Source: Chionoecetes opilio
Lineage: Eukaryota; Arthropoda; Malacostraca; Decapoda; Majidae
Length of the DNA stretch: 64,000 nucleotides
Assembly: GCA_016584305.1 (NCBI GenBank)
Contig: JACEEZ010021756.1
Span: 136,663 to 200,662, forward strand
Reading direction: 5' to 3'
The position numbers and the translations under genes are program-made. Under the pieces are notes generated by a model. The model saw only the letters and a list, made by a program, of their open reading frames with translations. It did no database searches and was not told the origin of the DNA. Below, in pieces: positions 1 to 12,199 of the stretch (positions are counted from its first letter, which is position 1; every line of letters begins with the position of its first letter).

Positions 1-1105
1 CAGATCAAGCCTCTTTTGATGCTTTGTGGGATGAAGTTGAGAGAAACTCAGCAGCTCACGGTTTTGATACTTCAGAGTGTAGAATGTGTAGATCACCAAG
101 GAAACGGAAACTGTCTACAAAATTGCAGGATTTTGTTGTTACTGATTATATTGGAAAACAGTCAGGGAGCACACACTCTGATTTCAGTGTTAAGGATTCA
201 ACACGCATTAACTTCTTCTATCCTATTCTAGATCATATGTTAACAGAAATGACAAGGCGCTTCAATAATGAAGCATGTGAACTTATGAAAGCATTACAGG
301 CACTGAATCCACAAAGTAAGGAGTTCTTATCTTTTGAGAAAATGTCTGGACTTATTCATGCATTTCGTGCTAATGAGGAAGATCTTAACCATGAGCTGCA
401 CTCTGTAAAACGCATGTTAGAAAGACGCTTTAAGGATGTAAGTGACAATGAAAAGCCCAAATCACTGTTAGATTTATTGAGAATTCTTGGTCCATATGAA
501 GAGGCATTTCCTGAGTTCTACAGACTGGCCAAAATTTATGTAGTATTACCTGTGTCATCAGCTTCAGCAGAGGGAAGCTTTTCTGCTCTGAAATTAATCA
601 AAACTACACTGAGAAATACAATGGGTTTGCCACAAGAACAGAAGAATTCTGCTTAAGTGAGGTATTTTCACTTTCTCAGTGGAAATTTTTATTTTATTTG
701 CCTGCTGCTTTAAAACTTCTGCATTTAAAAAAAAATTCAGTATCAATTATATTATTTCTATTTTGTATAAGTGGTAATATATGTATTTCATTTTTTGTCA
801 TGACTGCTTTATTTCGTTCTCCATCAGCAACTGGATGATACCCTACAGTACTCAACACACACTCCTAGAATAAAATATAATAACCTTCCATAGTCCATAC
901 GACATCAGATAAACTCTTGATATTGGTCAGAATGCAAAATATGCAGGGGGGGGGGGGGGTCTTGGCACTGTAAGTGAAAGTAAGTCCCCAGTCCCCACCA
1001 AACTCCTCAGCTGTATGGGCTTGTTCAGCTCATCTAGTGCCCACCCATAGTCAGCTGTGCCCTCCCAGGTGCCCACCCAATCATAAATACCTAGCTACGC
1101 CACTG
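1..1105 (+). mobile_element. 3' part of a hAT-type DNA transposon
   Basis: The stretch begins inside a transposase-like reading frame and ends at 1105 with ...TAGCTACGCCACTG. The reverse complement of that end begins CAGTGGCGTAGCTAGG, a form typical of hAT terminal inverted repeats. Between the stop codon at 656 and the terminus lie AT-rich sequence, a 13-base G run near 948 and C-rich sequence. The other terminus lies left of the window, so the target duplication cannot be checked. Directly after 1105 comes a piece related to 24100-24215, suggesting insertion into an older hairpin repeat. Confidence 0.65.
3..656 (+). pseudogene. hAT transposase C-terminal fragment (dimerisation region)
   Basis: The frame is open from base 3, so the true start lies upstream; the first internal Met is at 24. 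The last 60 residues carry the hAT C-terminal dimerisation signature: 'FPEFYRLAKIYVVLPVSSAS' followed by a Ser-Phe-Ser-Ala-Leu-Lys-Leu-Ile-Lys block. This arrangement is common in ZMYM1-like and P52rIPK-like transposon-derived proteins. After Asn-Thr-Met-Gly the family normally continues for another 20-30 residues. Here it ends abruptly in an unrelated dozen residues and a TAA, which suggests a frameshift. Transposase of this type acts in the nucleus on terminal repeats; this copy is probably inactive. The RNase-H-fold catalytic core is not in the window. Confidence 0.7.
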
Positions 1106-1287
1106 TATAACTGTATATTCTACCCTGTTTCAGCGTTGTTTTATGCCTTGTATCTGCAAGTATATACGGTTTCAAATTTCGCTACTCGTTTTCTTTTTCG
1201 GGCAACGACGACGGTGGGAGGACACGCCCAGTGGGACTCTCCCAGTGGGGGGAAGGGACGGGTAGGGTATTCTTCCGCGCTAATCTC

Positions 1288-1772
<485 letters not shown>

Positions 1773-1954
1773 TTAATCCCTGAATGCAGAAACATGATTA
1801 AAAGCTTATTAAATGATATATTGGGTACTGTAATATCAAGATCAAGAACTAGAACTGTCGCCGACAATTGGAACTCCCGCCGACGTGAAAAATTGGAACA
1901 GTCGCCGATATCGGCGACAATTCCAGGTACCCAACTGTGTAGTGCGTGGTGCGC

Positions 1955-3019
1955 TCAGCGGGGGGGAGGGGCGCTGCGCGCCACTACCAACAGCCTAGGC
2001 AGGTCCTCTAGTGCCCGCCGAAGCACCAGGGCTGCCCTATCCTCGTCGTCCTCTGGGCCGCCGATCTGCTGCCTCAGCTGAGCCGTGGCTGGGCAGGACA
2101 GCAGGTAGTGCCTTAGTGGGTGTCGGGCGAGGTGGCCACAGTGGTCACACTGCCGACTCTCGAAATCGTCCCTCAGCTCCTCCAGGGTGCGATAGCCAAG
2201 CCGGAGTCGGTGTAGCTTGACCTCGTCTGCCCTGGAAAGCTGGCGGGCGGGAAGCAGTGGGCGGTAGGCGGTGGCTTTGGCATACCAGGCCGCCTGCCGC
2301 GATGACGCCTCCATCTCCCGGTGTTGCTGCTCGGTGCTGTTAGCGGCAGCACGTCTGGCCATCGTCTTGCCCTGCGGTATGCTGGGCAGAACGACGGCGG
2401 TGACTGTAGGCCACCTGATGACTGCGCGGGCCGCCTCATCAGCAGCCTCGTTCCCCCGCAGCCCCACGTGGCTGGGCACCCAGTTGAGCCGCACGTGACG
2501 CCCCTGTGCGGCGATTCTTTGGGCGAGGCCCAGGATAGTGGTGGTGAGCCGCACGTTGTTCGTTGGTGAGCTCAGCTGCTGCAGGACCTGTAAGGCAGAC
2601 CTGGAGTCGGAGTGGACGACCACCATCTCCTCCCGACGGTGGCGGGCGTGCTCCAAGGCGTGCTGGATTGCCACCAGCTCCTTCTGGAGAGTGGAGCAGT
2701 GGTCGGGCGTCCTCCAGGACAGCACCTCCTGCCCTGTGACCACCGCCGCGCCCGTCGTGCCTCTCTCAGGGTCAACTGAGCCGTCCGTGTAGTAGAAGGC
2801 GCTGCCTGGGACGTTGTCCTCTGCAATTCCCCTCAGTGCGTGATGCCGCAGCTCCGCCCGGGTGCACAGCGCCTTACTGGCCGGCAGGGCGGTAATGACG
2901 ACTTCCACTGTCGGGGCTTGCCACGGAGGAGGAGCGGCGTAAAAGGCGGCAGGACGATCGGGTCCTTCCTGCAGTAGCTGGTCGAGGTCGAGCAGGTGGT
3001 TGGCGGCTTCGGCCACCAT
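1955..3019 (-). pseudogene. LINE ORF2 C-terminal part: RNase H and Cys/His tail
   Basis: RNase H residues are all visible: 'YTDGSVDPERGTTGAAVV' (first Asp), 'LQKELVAIQHALEHA' (Glu), 'VVHSDSRSALQVL' (second Asp), 'LNWVPSHVGLRGNEAADEAA' (His and last Asp). RNase H removes RNA from the RNA-DNA hybrid. The tail has 'CDHCGHLARHPLRHYLLSC', the Cys/His motif found after RNase H in I and Jockey elements. The frame relative to RT is broken near 3030. The C-terminus is intact to a stop at 1955. Confidence 0.85.
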
Positions 3020-3039
3020 CCATAGCCAGGTGTTGCCAG

Positions 3040-4440
3040 CTGACAGGTAATGAATGACCTTGTGGCAAGACTGTGCTCAGCTTTGTTCGTGCTGCAGACT
3101 CTCTCACCTGGTGGAGGATCTTGGCCACCCGACAGGCCACAATCTGCTGAGTCCTGGTGGTCAAGGGCACCAGCCGGGCCTCGCTCTGCATGATGCAGCC
3201 GCTGGTCCAGCGTGGCGCCCCCAGCATGGTCCTCATGGCCTGGTTTTGGATGACCTCGATCCTCTTCTGTTGGGTGGGTGACAGCGCGATGAGCACCGGC
3301 GCGCTGTAATCCACAAGCGCGCGGACGGCTTCCACATAGAAGAGTCGCAGCACAGCGCACGAGGCCCCGGCGTGTGTCTTCGTCATGGCCCTCATAACAT
3401 TGACCCTCGCCTGAGTCCTCTCCCTCAGGTACTTGACCTGAGTGGTGAAAGTCAGACCCTGATCTATCCACACCCCGAGGTACTGGTAGACGCGGGTCCA
3501 GGGCAGCCTGACGTCCTGCAGCAGCAAGTGACAATCCGGGGTGGCGGCCTTGATGGTCATGGCCTTGGACTTCTCAGCTGAGATCTTCAGGCCCAGCTCT
3601 CTGCATTTTTTACTGACAAGGTCAAGTGCCTGCTGGGCCCTAACGATCCTGTCATCTCGACCTGTGACAACCAGAACGAGGTCCATCGGCGTAGCTGAGA
3701 AGCACGCCACCCCTCCCGGAACGGCAGGCTGACCAGCTGCTCCATTAGCAAGTTGAAGAGGGAGGGACTGAGGATCCCGCCTTGCGGCGTGTCCGTTCTC
3801 CAGCTCCCGTAGTGCGACCGGTGCCCCTGGAACCTGACCCTGGCTCGCCTGTGCTGGAGGTAGTCCTCTATCCAGGCGAGGAGTCGTCCCTGGATGCCCT
3901 TCTGCACCAGCGCGGCCAGGATGGCGTGAGCGCAGGCCAGCTCGAACGCCTTCTCCAAGTCAAGGAAGACAGCGACGGCGGGGCGGTTGTCGACCAGACT
4001 CATGAGGGCTATGATGCTGTCTGAGGTCCCCACACCCTTCGTGAAGCCGAAAACGTGCCGGTGGAGGGGCCCCAGGCGCCACTGGAGACGGGTGAACACC
4101 ATCCTCTCCGCCGTCTTCGCCGTGCAACTCATCAGGGAAATGGGTCGCGGCTTGGTGGGCTCCTTGGGCTTAGGTATTGGCTGGATGTCTGCCGCCTTCC
4201 ACTGCGACGGCAAACGGCCTGCCAGCCAGGAGCAGTTGACCAGGGCCAGGATCACCTTCTCCCCAGATGCTCCGACGTTGGCAAGCATGGAATAGGTGAC
4301 GCCGTCTGCACCAGCAGCTGTGTCTCGTCCCTTTCTGGCCCACACCAATTCCTGTGGAGTGAAAGGCTGGTCAGTGACGTCAGTTCTGGCCCGCGCGCCG
4401 TTGATGGCCGCATCTGCGGCGGCCTCAGCTGTGTCTGCAG
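3040..4440 (-). pseudogene. LINE ORF2 reverse transcriptase, two frameshifts
   Basis: The first half (4348-3700) reads 'AAGADGVTYSMLANVG', 'KPRPISLMSCTAKTAERM', 'AVFLDLEKAFELA' (first catalytic Asp) and 'DTPQGGILSPSLFNLLM', the usual RT blocks. The catalytic Tyr-Ala-Asp-Asp box lies at about 3690. The first three residues are read in one frame and the following Leu-Val-Leu-Val in another, so a single extra base splits the active site. The thumb and C-terminal part continues to about 3040 ('SKKCRELGLKISAEKSKAM', 'YQYLGVWIDQGLTF'). RT activity cannot be expected from this copy. Confidence 0.85.
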
Positions 4441-5763
4441 TCTCTGGACCTGAGCAGGGAGCTGGTTGCTGGCGCTCCTTGCTACGAACATGTCCACCAG
4501 TCTATCCGCCTCCTGTTGTGGCTGGGGGTGAGCAGGGGGGTTCGGAGGTCTCTTTCCCGAGGCCGTCCTCAGCTTGGTCCAAAGGTCAGCCAATCTGGTG
4601 TGCTGGGTGAAGCTGGCACACCACTCCAGCCACTTGGCCTCCCTTATTCTCCACGTGACTTCCCGCGCGTGCCTCACAACCTCCTTCAGCAGCGCAAGGT
4701 TGGTGGGGGTGGGCCGCCTTCGGTACAGCTTCCTGTGGATGTTTACAAGATGATTTTGCTCCCTGACTTCCTCGTTGTAGAACCACCAGTTATCCTGGCG
4801 GTTTCGTCCAGGGACTTTCTTCGGGATGGCTGCCTCCGCTGCCCTCTCGATTGCGGCCGTCAGGTCCTTCTCCCGCTGATCCAGGTCATCCGGCGGCTCA
4901 TACCTGGCCCACCACTCGTCTAGGATGGCCTGGAACTTAACCCAGTCCGCCCTGTGGACGTTCCATCGCGGCGGTGGGAGCCGTGGTGGCAGCAGCAGGG
5001 CGACGCGCAGGGTGATGGTGACGGCGTAGTGATCGCTGGTCAGCGTGGGGTGAACCCGCCAGGAAGCGCCAGGCGCCAGGCCCCTGGAGACGAGCGTCAG
5101 GTCCAGCCTGCCACTCCGAACGTGTGTTGGCTCCCCATTGTTGAGTAGGGCGACCTCAGGCACCCCTTCAAGCACGGCAGCCAGGTGCCGGCCTGCCGCG
5201 TTAGTGGGGGAGACAGACTGTAGCAATGGGTGGTGGGCGTTGAAGTCACTGGCGACGACTACACTACTGTGGGTGGCGAGGGATAGCAGCTCGCCTGCCT
5301 CCAGCTGTTTCCTCGGGCTGCTGTAGATGTTGTACACAAGTAGGGGGAGGCCGGCGAGCTGCAGCTGCACCGCCAACACCTCCACGCCCCCGCCGCATTG
5401 TACGGGGTCGGTGATCCTGTGGTGTGGGAGGCAGCTGCGCACCAAAACCATCAAACCTCGGCACCCGTCTTCATCGCGCGGGAGGGCGTAGATCGTGTAG
5501 CCCGCAACCCTCCACTCAAAGTCCAGCGGTGTCAGTGTCTCCTGCAGGAGCACAAGGTCAAGGTCTTCCTCCAGTATGGCCTGGATAACCTCGGGCCTCT
5601 TGTTTCGTAGCCCCGCCACGTTCCATTGGAGCACCTTGAGGCTGCTGGGAAAGGGCGGCTGTGAGCCGCTGTTTGAGCTGTCATCACGCTGTTCCATCGT
5701 GAGTCGAGCGCTGACTTCCTTCTTCCGGGTTGGCTGGCAGGGGAGCAGGAGACCCGCTACCAT
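4440..5763 (-). pseudogene. LINE ORF2 N-terminal part: apurinic/apyrimidinic-type endonuclease
   Basis: An uninterrupted frame starts at Met 5763 (or the internal Met of MEQRDD near 5697). Visible endonuclease blocks, in order, are 'LQWNVAGLRNKRPEVIQ' (Asn of motif 1), 'LVLLQETLTPLDF' (catalytic Glu), 'ASDFNAHHPLL' (Asp-Asn block), the Arg-Leu-Asp-Leu-Thr-Leu block and 'LTSDHYAVTITL' (terminal Ser-Asp-His). All key positions appear intact. This domain nicks target DNA for target-primed reverse transcription. A basic linker rich in Arg and Trp follows. Near 4440 the frame shifts, and RT continues in another frame. Confidence 0.85.
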
Positions 5764-5952
5764 CCCGCACGGCTTCCATCATCCTGTCCCACAATAATGA
5801 ATCCATGCCTTCCTCGTCTTTAGGGATGGGATCCGTCTCCTCCAGGAGGCGCTTCATAACCCGCATCATTCCGCTAATTATCCTGTGTAGAACGTCGTGC
5901 GACACTCCACACAAGCTGCTCAGCACTTGGGCGGGGGGCGCGGTCGGGGCGG

Positions 5953-6130
5953 AGCCTCTGCTGGCTGGGGAGGCGCGGACGGGGCAGAGCCTGATGTTGA
6001 CGCGGCTGACTGAGCCTCTCCTGGCTGGGGGGGCACATGAGGGGGTGAGCCTGAGGCTGAAAGAGCCTCTGCTGGCTGGGGGGGTGCGGGTGGGGCTGAG
6101 CCTGAGGTTGACTGAGCCTCTGCTGGCGGC
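5953..6130. repeat. GC-rich minisatellite, 51-57-base units
   Basis: Three to four units each begin with 'GAGCCTCTGCTGGCTGGGG' or a near variant. They lie between the Gag knuckle and ORF2 of the LINE, so the stretch is probably a variable linker or inter-ORF segment of that element. Confidence 0.65.
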
Positions 6131-6363
6131 GGGGGGAGCCGTGGTTGAGTGCACAGCATTCCTCTGCCGATTTCTCCTCATGCGCTGTGGCTGTTTAGTC
6201 ACATCCCGTGGAGAAGGCCGTGGTGACTGCAGACGGCGGAGGTGATTCGCAGCATTCCATTCCCCCCTCTCCAGGGCGACCTGGCTGGGTGAGGTGTGAG
6301 AGGGTGGCCTTAATCTTCTGTCAGCTGCATGGGAGTCTGTGGCGAGGGTAGGGGTGAGGTCCC

Positions 6364-6605
6364 TTAATCCCGAGTCAGGTCGACCCCAGGCCGAGCGAGT
6401 CGGAATTGGGGCAGGAACAAAGCGACGTGCCGATCCTCGAGGCGTGGGTGGTGAGACTCGTCGCGCTGTTGCCACCTGCTCGCTCCCGGCAACCGCCGTA
6501 GCCGCTCGGGGCATCGTGGATGCCAAGCATGATGGCTCCTGGTGCAGTTCGGGCATCTGGCTGTAGTTACCTCACTCGTCTTATGCCGCCTGATGCAGTC
6601 CTCTG
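6364..6605 (-). pseudogene. LINE ORF1 (Gag) remnant with zinc knuckle
   Basis: An open minus-strand frame without a start Met runs to a TAA at 6366-6364. It shows the tail of one CCHC-type knuckle (Asp-Cys near 6592) and then 'CPNCTRSHHAWHPRCPERL', the Cys-x2-Cys-x4-His-x5-Cys-like knuckle common in Gag proteins of I and Jockey LINEs, where it binds element RNA. The upstream majority of ORF1 is absent. A longer overlapping frame (6556-5684, rich in Pro, Arg and Ser) exists, but it has no knuckle and overlaps the minisatellite at 5953-6130, so it is probably not the coding frame. Confidence 0.55.
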
Positions 6606-6617
6606 TCGTATGTGGTT

Positions 6618-7640
6618 GACTGCACAGTATGGAAGGGTGTGGCAGTCCCTAGCATTATGTATGGCCTGGAAACAATGGTGTGGTCTAGGAAGGAGTTGGA
6701 CAGATTGGAAGTAACACATAACAAAGCAGGCAGAATAGCATTAGGTGCCAATAGGTATGTGGCAGTGGAAGCGATTAGAGGAGACATGGGATGGAGCACG
6801 TTCAGAGAGAGGATAGCAAAGGCAGGACTGAGGTACAGAGCTAGACTGCAACGAACGGATGACAGCAAATGGGCAAGTAAGGTTTGTGACTGGAATATGT
6901 ATGGGAAGTGGATGAAAGACTCAGTAAACGTGGAAAGATGGACAGGTGAACTGGGAATGTTTGTGACAGGAGTGATGAGACATGGGAGTATGGCTGTGTG
7001 CAAAAGGGAAATAAATAGGAGAGTGGAAGAGAAAGAAAGGGAAAAAAAATGGCTGGGGGGAAGAGTGAGAAATCAACACGGGAAGGGTACGGAGAAAGGA
7101 CCACCCCGGGAAATAAGGGGTTCTTGAGGGTGGTAGGTGGGGATTTCTCTTCAGAGCCAGGACAAAGTGTGGAGGAAATATCGTAGTACAGATGGAAAAT
7201 GGGGCAGCAAGGTGGTGTGATGTGTGTGACAGGAGTGGATAAAACCGGGGAGCACTTGATGCTGGAATGTGAACGGTATAGTATGCTAGAACAAAAATTT
7301 TTGGGGTAGTGGTGGAGAGATCAATGGAAAAAAATGGAGAGAGAGGGAGAGACAGGAGTGTGGAGAGGGGTACTGCGGGGGTTGTGTGCGAGTGGAGGAG
7401 GACAGTGTGGTTTGGAGAGTGAAAAAGTTCTTGGAGAGCCCCGTAGAGAGAGAATGAGAGGCATGGGCCCCCCCAGGGGGGGGACCCTGGGGGGGGTTGT
7501 GGTGCTGGAAAGGGGGGGGGAGAAAAACACCGCTGTGCTTCCCCCCCCCCCTTTTGCTTCTCCCCCAACAGTTTAAGCGTGTGGAGAATCCCGGACCAAA
7601 GGCTTCCCCGCAACACCGCGGGTGACTCCAAATAAAGATC
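6618..7640 (+). pseudogene. 3' end of a second LINE (RT thumb/C-terminal part)
   Basis: Translation from 6618 reads 'VWKGVAVPSIMYGLETM', 'KELDRLEVTHNKAGRIALG' and 'AIRGDMGWSTFRERIAKAGL', the region after the RT catalytic box in arthropod LINEs. The frame decays after about 7127. A Glu-His-Leu-Met-Leu-Glu-Cys-Glu-Arg-Tyr zinc-knuckle-like block reappears near 7250. An 'AATAAAGATCAAGATAAAG'-type tail at 7629-7648 probably marks the 3' end. The element abuts the oppositely oriented LINE near 6610. Confidence 0.7.
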
Positions 7641-8449
7641 AAGATAAAGGGCCCTTACCAACGGCCCCCCCTACAGGTTTTTCCCATTCTCAAATGCCAA
7701 ATTCTTGCATTTACTTTTTATTTCCAAAACCGTTTTCCTAAACTTTATCATTATTCTGAAACCGAAAACCTTCAAGGGGGGGGAGGATTTTTACCCCCCC
7801 CCTTTCCCCAAAGGGGGGGGCCCGTTCCGCCTGGCCGGGGGCCTTTTTTGGGGGATTGCCATTTTTGGCAGCCCTCCTTTCCAACCAACTGGGGGCGGTC
7901 CTTCCGGGCCCCCTGGTTTTCCCTTTCTTTTGGGTCCCCCCGGGCCCCTCCATTTTTTCCTTGAGTTTTTCACTTCCAACCAATCCTGGGTTTGGCAGGG
8001 GAAATCTTTCCCGCCCAACGGGCCGTTCGCCTTTTGGGGGGGGCGGGGAGCCCACCCCGAACCCCCATCCCCCTTTATGAAATTGGGGTTTTTTGGGCAC
8101 CTAAAACCGGCCCTTTTTACTTTTTTGCGGCCCCTTTCCCCGGTGTCCCAAAAGGGAATTTCGGGGGTGCCCCACGCGTTTAAAAAAAACCACAGGGTTA
8201 CCTAAAGGGCCTTTTAAAATTTAGGGAAAGAGCGGGGGAAGGCCCAAAAACCTATCCTTCACATTATTTTTTTTTTATAAAAAGGAATTTTTAGGAAGGT
8301 AAAAAAGGGGGGGGCTCTACGGCTTTGGGCTCTTCGGTCCCCCAAGGACATTTTTTTTAAACCGCCCGTGGCGGGTCAGTATAATGAACAAAACCCCCCC
8401 TCTGCCCGCGTGGGGGGATTTTTTTTTGGGTGTTTTCATTTTTTTTTTG

Positions 8450-8735
8450 TTAAAACCCTTTTCCCTTTGTTTTTTTTCTTTTTTCCCCTTTTCTCCTCTC
8501 CTTCTTCCTCTCTTCCCTTCTTTTTTTTTTTATTCTCTCCCTTCTCTTTTTTCTTTCTCCCTCTTCCCCTCCCCTTTCCCTTTTTTCTTTTTTTTTTTTC
8601 TCTTTTTTCCTTCTTCTTTTTCCTTTTTCCTCTCCTCTCTCTCTCTCTCTCCTTTTCTTCTCTCTCTCCCCTCTCTCTCTCTCTCTCTCTCTTTTCCTCC
8701 TCCCTCCCTCTCCCCCCCTCTCTCTCTCTCTCCTC

Positions 8736-8781
<46 letters not shown>

Positions 8782-8868
8782 CTCCTCTTTCTCTTCTCTC
8801 TCCTCCTCTCTCTCTCTCTCTTCTTCTCTCCTCTTCTCTCCTCCTCTCTCTCTCTTCTCTCTTTTCCC

Positions 8869-8906
<38 letters not shown>

Positions 8907-8945
8907 CTCTCTCTCTCCCCTTCTCCTCTTCCCTCTCTCTCTCTC
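8450..8945. repeat. Degenerate pyrimidine tract, mostly (CT)n
   Basis: Nearly 500 bases of C and T only, grading from T-rich runs (8450-8630) to imperfect (CT)n (8630-8945). Ser/Leu/Phe-rich frames on the plus strand and Arg/Glu-rich frames on the minus strand are artefacts of this. Confidence 0.9.
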
Positions 8946-10679
8946 ACTTAATAATTTACTGTATGGGTATATGGGACCACAAATACTTTTCTCAATTTTA
9001 CTTTTTAGCGTTTTAAAACTGCAAAATATTGCAAAAAACAGCTTTTGGAGGAGCTAGAAAGAAGGCACGTTACTCCTATCATAAAAAAATTTAAAAAGTG
9101 GAAAACAATAAAACCCCGATATATTTTGAAAATGTTTCGTTTTTAAAAGGCTGTCAAGGGGGTTTATCCGGAGTGGTATCTATTTTTTATTGTGGGGAAA
9201 ATACGCCAGTACAAAAAGGGCAGCTAAAAAAATTTAAGTCCCCAAAGCCGAACAGACTGGTTGCCGACCCATCACTGTAAAAAACCCAACTTGGAACAAT
9301 TTGCCTTCATGCTCTTAATTATGGAAGTCTACATTTTAGGTCTTGACTTAAAAATTTTATTTTTATTGACCCTAAGTGAACTATTTTTTGTTTCCCCATA
9401 TCAAAAGCAGGCATTGAGTGTATTTTAAAGAATTTGAAGTGTTTTTTATTTCTTTTTTTTTTTAATGTTAATTTTTTTCCTTTAATTTTTCTTTTGCTTC
9501 TTTTTATGTTTTTTTTTTTATTTGCGTGACTTTCAGAAAAATTTCATTTAGTTATATTGCATAGAACTCTGTGATGTAAGTTTGATAGAAAAAACCATTT
9601 TTCAGGGAAAATAAGATATTTATTTATTTTTTTTCTCCCCTCTCACTCCTTCTCCAGGTTTCTCCTTCCCCGGGTCGGAAATACTTCATGAAACCGGCAC
9701 ATACATCCCTGAAACATAGACTGGTTCCTTTGCAGATTAAACCCTTGCCATGAAAGGAAAATAGAGACAGACAGCTTTATGAGTGTTTTGCAAAAATGAA
9801 ATAGTCATGTTCATATTTTATCCAAAATTTTTACCGATATTTGCCCCCTTTAAGAAAAAACGGGGAAAATATAAAAGGGAAGCAAATAATATAAAAAGTA
9901 TGTTTTTGATTGTATTTTATAAAATTTTTATAAGGAAAGAAAAAATTTAATAACAGAAGCAAATAACCAACTATACACTAAAAAAAAAAGTATTTAAACC
10001 CTCAGTTTTTAATGCACAAAGGGCCAGGTAAACGATTGGTCAGATAATGCAACCAAGTAGCCTAAATACGTTTAACTTCATATTCAACAAATACTTTCTC
10101 ATAAAGTTTATAATTTTTTATTTCCTAATGCGAAACACTCTTGCCCAACCCTAATCCACTAATGTCACCAAACCGAACGATTAGGTATATACACTGATGC
10201 TCATGTAGTACTTTTTAAAAAAAGTTTGTGTTACAACAACCCCTCGCTTTTGGGCCCTTTTTAGAAAAAAATTCGGCTTCAACACTTTTCTCCCCGTCGG
10301 TATATGCGGCTTTTACCAATAATTTTCAGTATATGCGTTGTAGGTTTCTGATTGTTTTAAGCCCTTTATTCGTGAGTATTTTTGATGGTGCATGTTGTAA
10401 GATACGAACTTTTGTCAATGTAAAAAGGGCAAAGTTTTACGTACACGGAATTAGTCGAAAAGGGAACTTTTACCTAATAAGACCAAATTGTTTTAATGCA
10501 AAAAGTTCGGACACTTGGATAATATAAACCTCGCCCCTTTCCCCAATTTTTTCGCAAAACGAGAGTACTCATTTTTCACCCTTTAAAGATATGCAACATA
10601 AAAATCAGGGACACCAAAAAAAAACCATTTAAACCTTTTTTCATAAACATATAATTTTAAACCAAAAAAATACAGAAAA

Positions 10680-10762
10680 CACCATATATATAATATATAT
10701 TTTATATATATATTAAATTTAATATATATATAATTAAAATTATATAATATATATAATTATGG
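10680..10762. repeat. AT-only quasi-palindrome
   Basis: A stretch of A and T only, built from TATATA and AATTTAATATAT-type blocks, able to fold on itself. It directly precedes the hairpin element at 10785. Confidence 0.6.
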
Positions 10763-10784
10763 AAATCTTAAGACAAGGGCTCCC

Positions 10785-11042
10785 CCCCCCTATTTTTTCT
10801 TCTTATAGCAACAAGCTTGGGACATTGTGGAACCGGGGTTTTTTTGGGGGGGGGGAGCACCAAAAATAAAAGGAAATATGGCCCCACAAAAAAAAACATA
10901 AACTAGGAAAAATTCCCTATTCAAACTTTATCGGGGGCCCTATTTTTCCCCTTTTATGTGTGCTCCCCCCCTAAAAAAACCCCGGTTTCACCATGTCCCA
11001 AAATTTTTTTCTATAAGAAGAAGAAAAAGAAGATAGGAGGTT
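10785..11042. mobile_element. Inverted-repeat (hairpin) element, about 260 bases
   Basis: Left arm 10787-10890 and right arm 10930-11040 are reverse complements over about 100 bases apart from small indels. Both contain 'CTTCTTATAG', 'GGGACATNGTG' and 'AACCGGGGTTTTTTT' (or the complement). A 40-base AT-rich loop separates them. This is the form of a foldback MITE. Homopolymer length differences between the arms fit local sequencing error. Confidence 0.6.
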
Positions 11043-12199
11043 AGCCTTATTCTAAAGATGACAAAACTCTACAGACCTAACCTAGCACCCCCCCCCGAGC
11101 CCATCGGGCGTGCACTAGCAACCTAAACCCACCGACCTAACCAACCCTACGGACTTTGTTTTTTTCAAGAACCCCGAAAAATTAAAACGGCCTGTAGGCA
11201 AAGAAGGATCGGCACTCATTAAAAAAAAAACAGATGTTTTAAGGACGTAAGTATAAACATAGAGCCAATTTTGGGGCGCTTACCGTGAGCCCTTGTTTTA
11301 AGATTTTCCCCAACGCAAGCTAGTCATTTCCCCAATACCTCGCACCTCTACCTAACATTTAAAATTTTTTCATGTCCCACAAAAGTAATGTAATGCAACT
11401 TAAGAACTTGCAATGTTTTGGGTGGATTCGGGTGAGGTGAAGGTTTTTGGTATTCGTCTCCGCGGCGAGAGTTCCAACATTTTTTACGTCTCAAACAAGG
11501 GAGAGATCTCTAAAACCCCAAAATTTGGGCATAAAGAACAGCGAAAAATTTCGGTTGGTTTTGTTTGCAAATTTGTAAAAAATTAAAAAACCGTCTGGGT
11601 TATGGTTAAAAAGAATAAAAGAAAATTATTTCCCCAACGATCGACGTTCTCCTATCACCGTCATTCTTTAGCTCTATTATGGGTCCGAAAGTTAAACCCG
11701 TGCTACTAAAGTACAAATCGGGAATTTGTGCCATATTTTTCGCGAAATTTAGCAAAAAACATACGTCGCCTAGGCCCTACGTCAGTGATAAGACATGATT
11801 TCTTTCCCAGTTTTTAAAGTTGCCTGTCGTGCTTAAACCCTTTTATAAACCTTTTATAACCTTGATAACCTTTTCTTGTCGTGGCTTTAAGGGAAGTGCA
11901 TGCTTTGAAAGTACATCTATGTTTTTTACTTGTCCTGTTATCGTAATTACGTATTTTTACGACGATATCACTGTGTCGAATCTCTGCCCCCCCCGCCATT
12001 TTGTGTTATTTTGACGTCCGGAACAAACGGGGAAAAAGCGTGGTAAGCCCACCCCCTGGCCCCGCCTTTTGGGTTTACGGTCCAGTGGGCCAATCCCTAA
12101 AAAGCCGGGTTCTTAAAAAATGCCCCGCCATAACAAAAACGCAAGCGCAAGAAAACCCCCTTTTTTACGGCTTCTCACCCAAAAATTTGCCAAGTAAGG

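Larger units (their letters stand above)
1955..6605 (-). mobile_element. Decayed I-group-like LINE (Gag, AP endonuclease, RT, RNase H)
   Basis: Read on the minus strand this is a non-LTR retrotransposon in the canonical order: Gag zinc knuckles (6605-6364), apurinic-type endonuclease (5763-4440), reverse transcriptase (4440-3040) and RNase H (3019-1955). RNase H downstream of RT places it near the I/LOA/R1 group (family knowledge; clade not determined). GC content is much higher than in the flanks. At least three frame breaks in ORF2 make it non-functional. The 5' end stops near 6605, where a plus-strand LINE fragment begins. The 3' boundary below 1955 is not clear. Confidence 0.85.

Noticed and set aside
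5684..6556. 290-codon Pro/Arg/Ser-rich frame as LINE ORF1
   Set aside because: It overlaps a minisatellite and lacks the zinc knuckle, which is in a different frame (6605-6364).
7705..8205. Pro/Gly/Phe-rich frames on both strands
   Set aside because: Composed of homopolymer runs in a stretch that looks like poor consensus.
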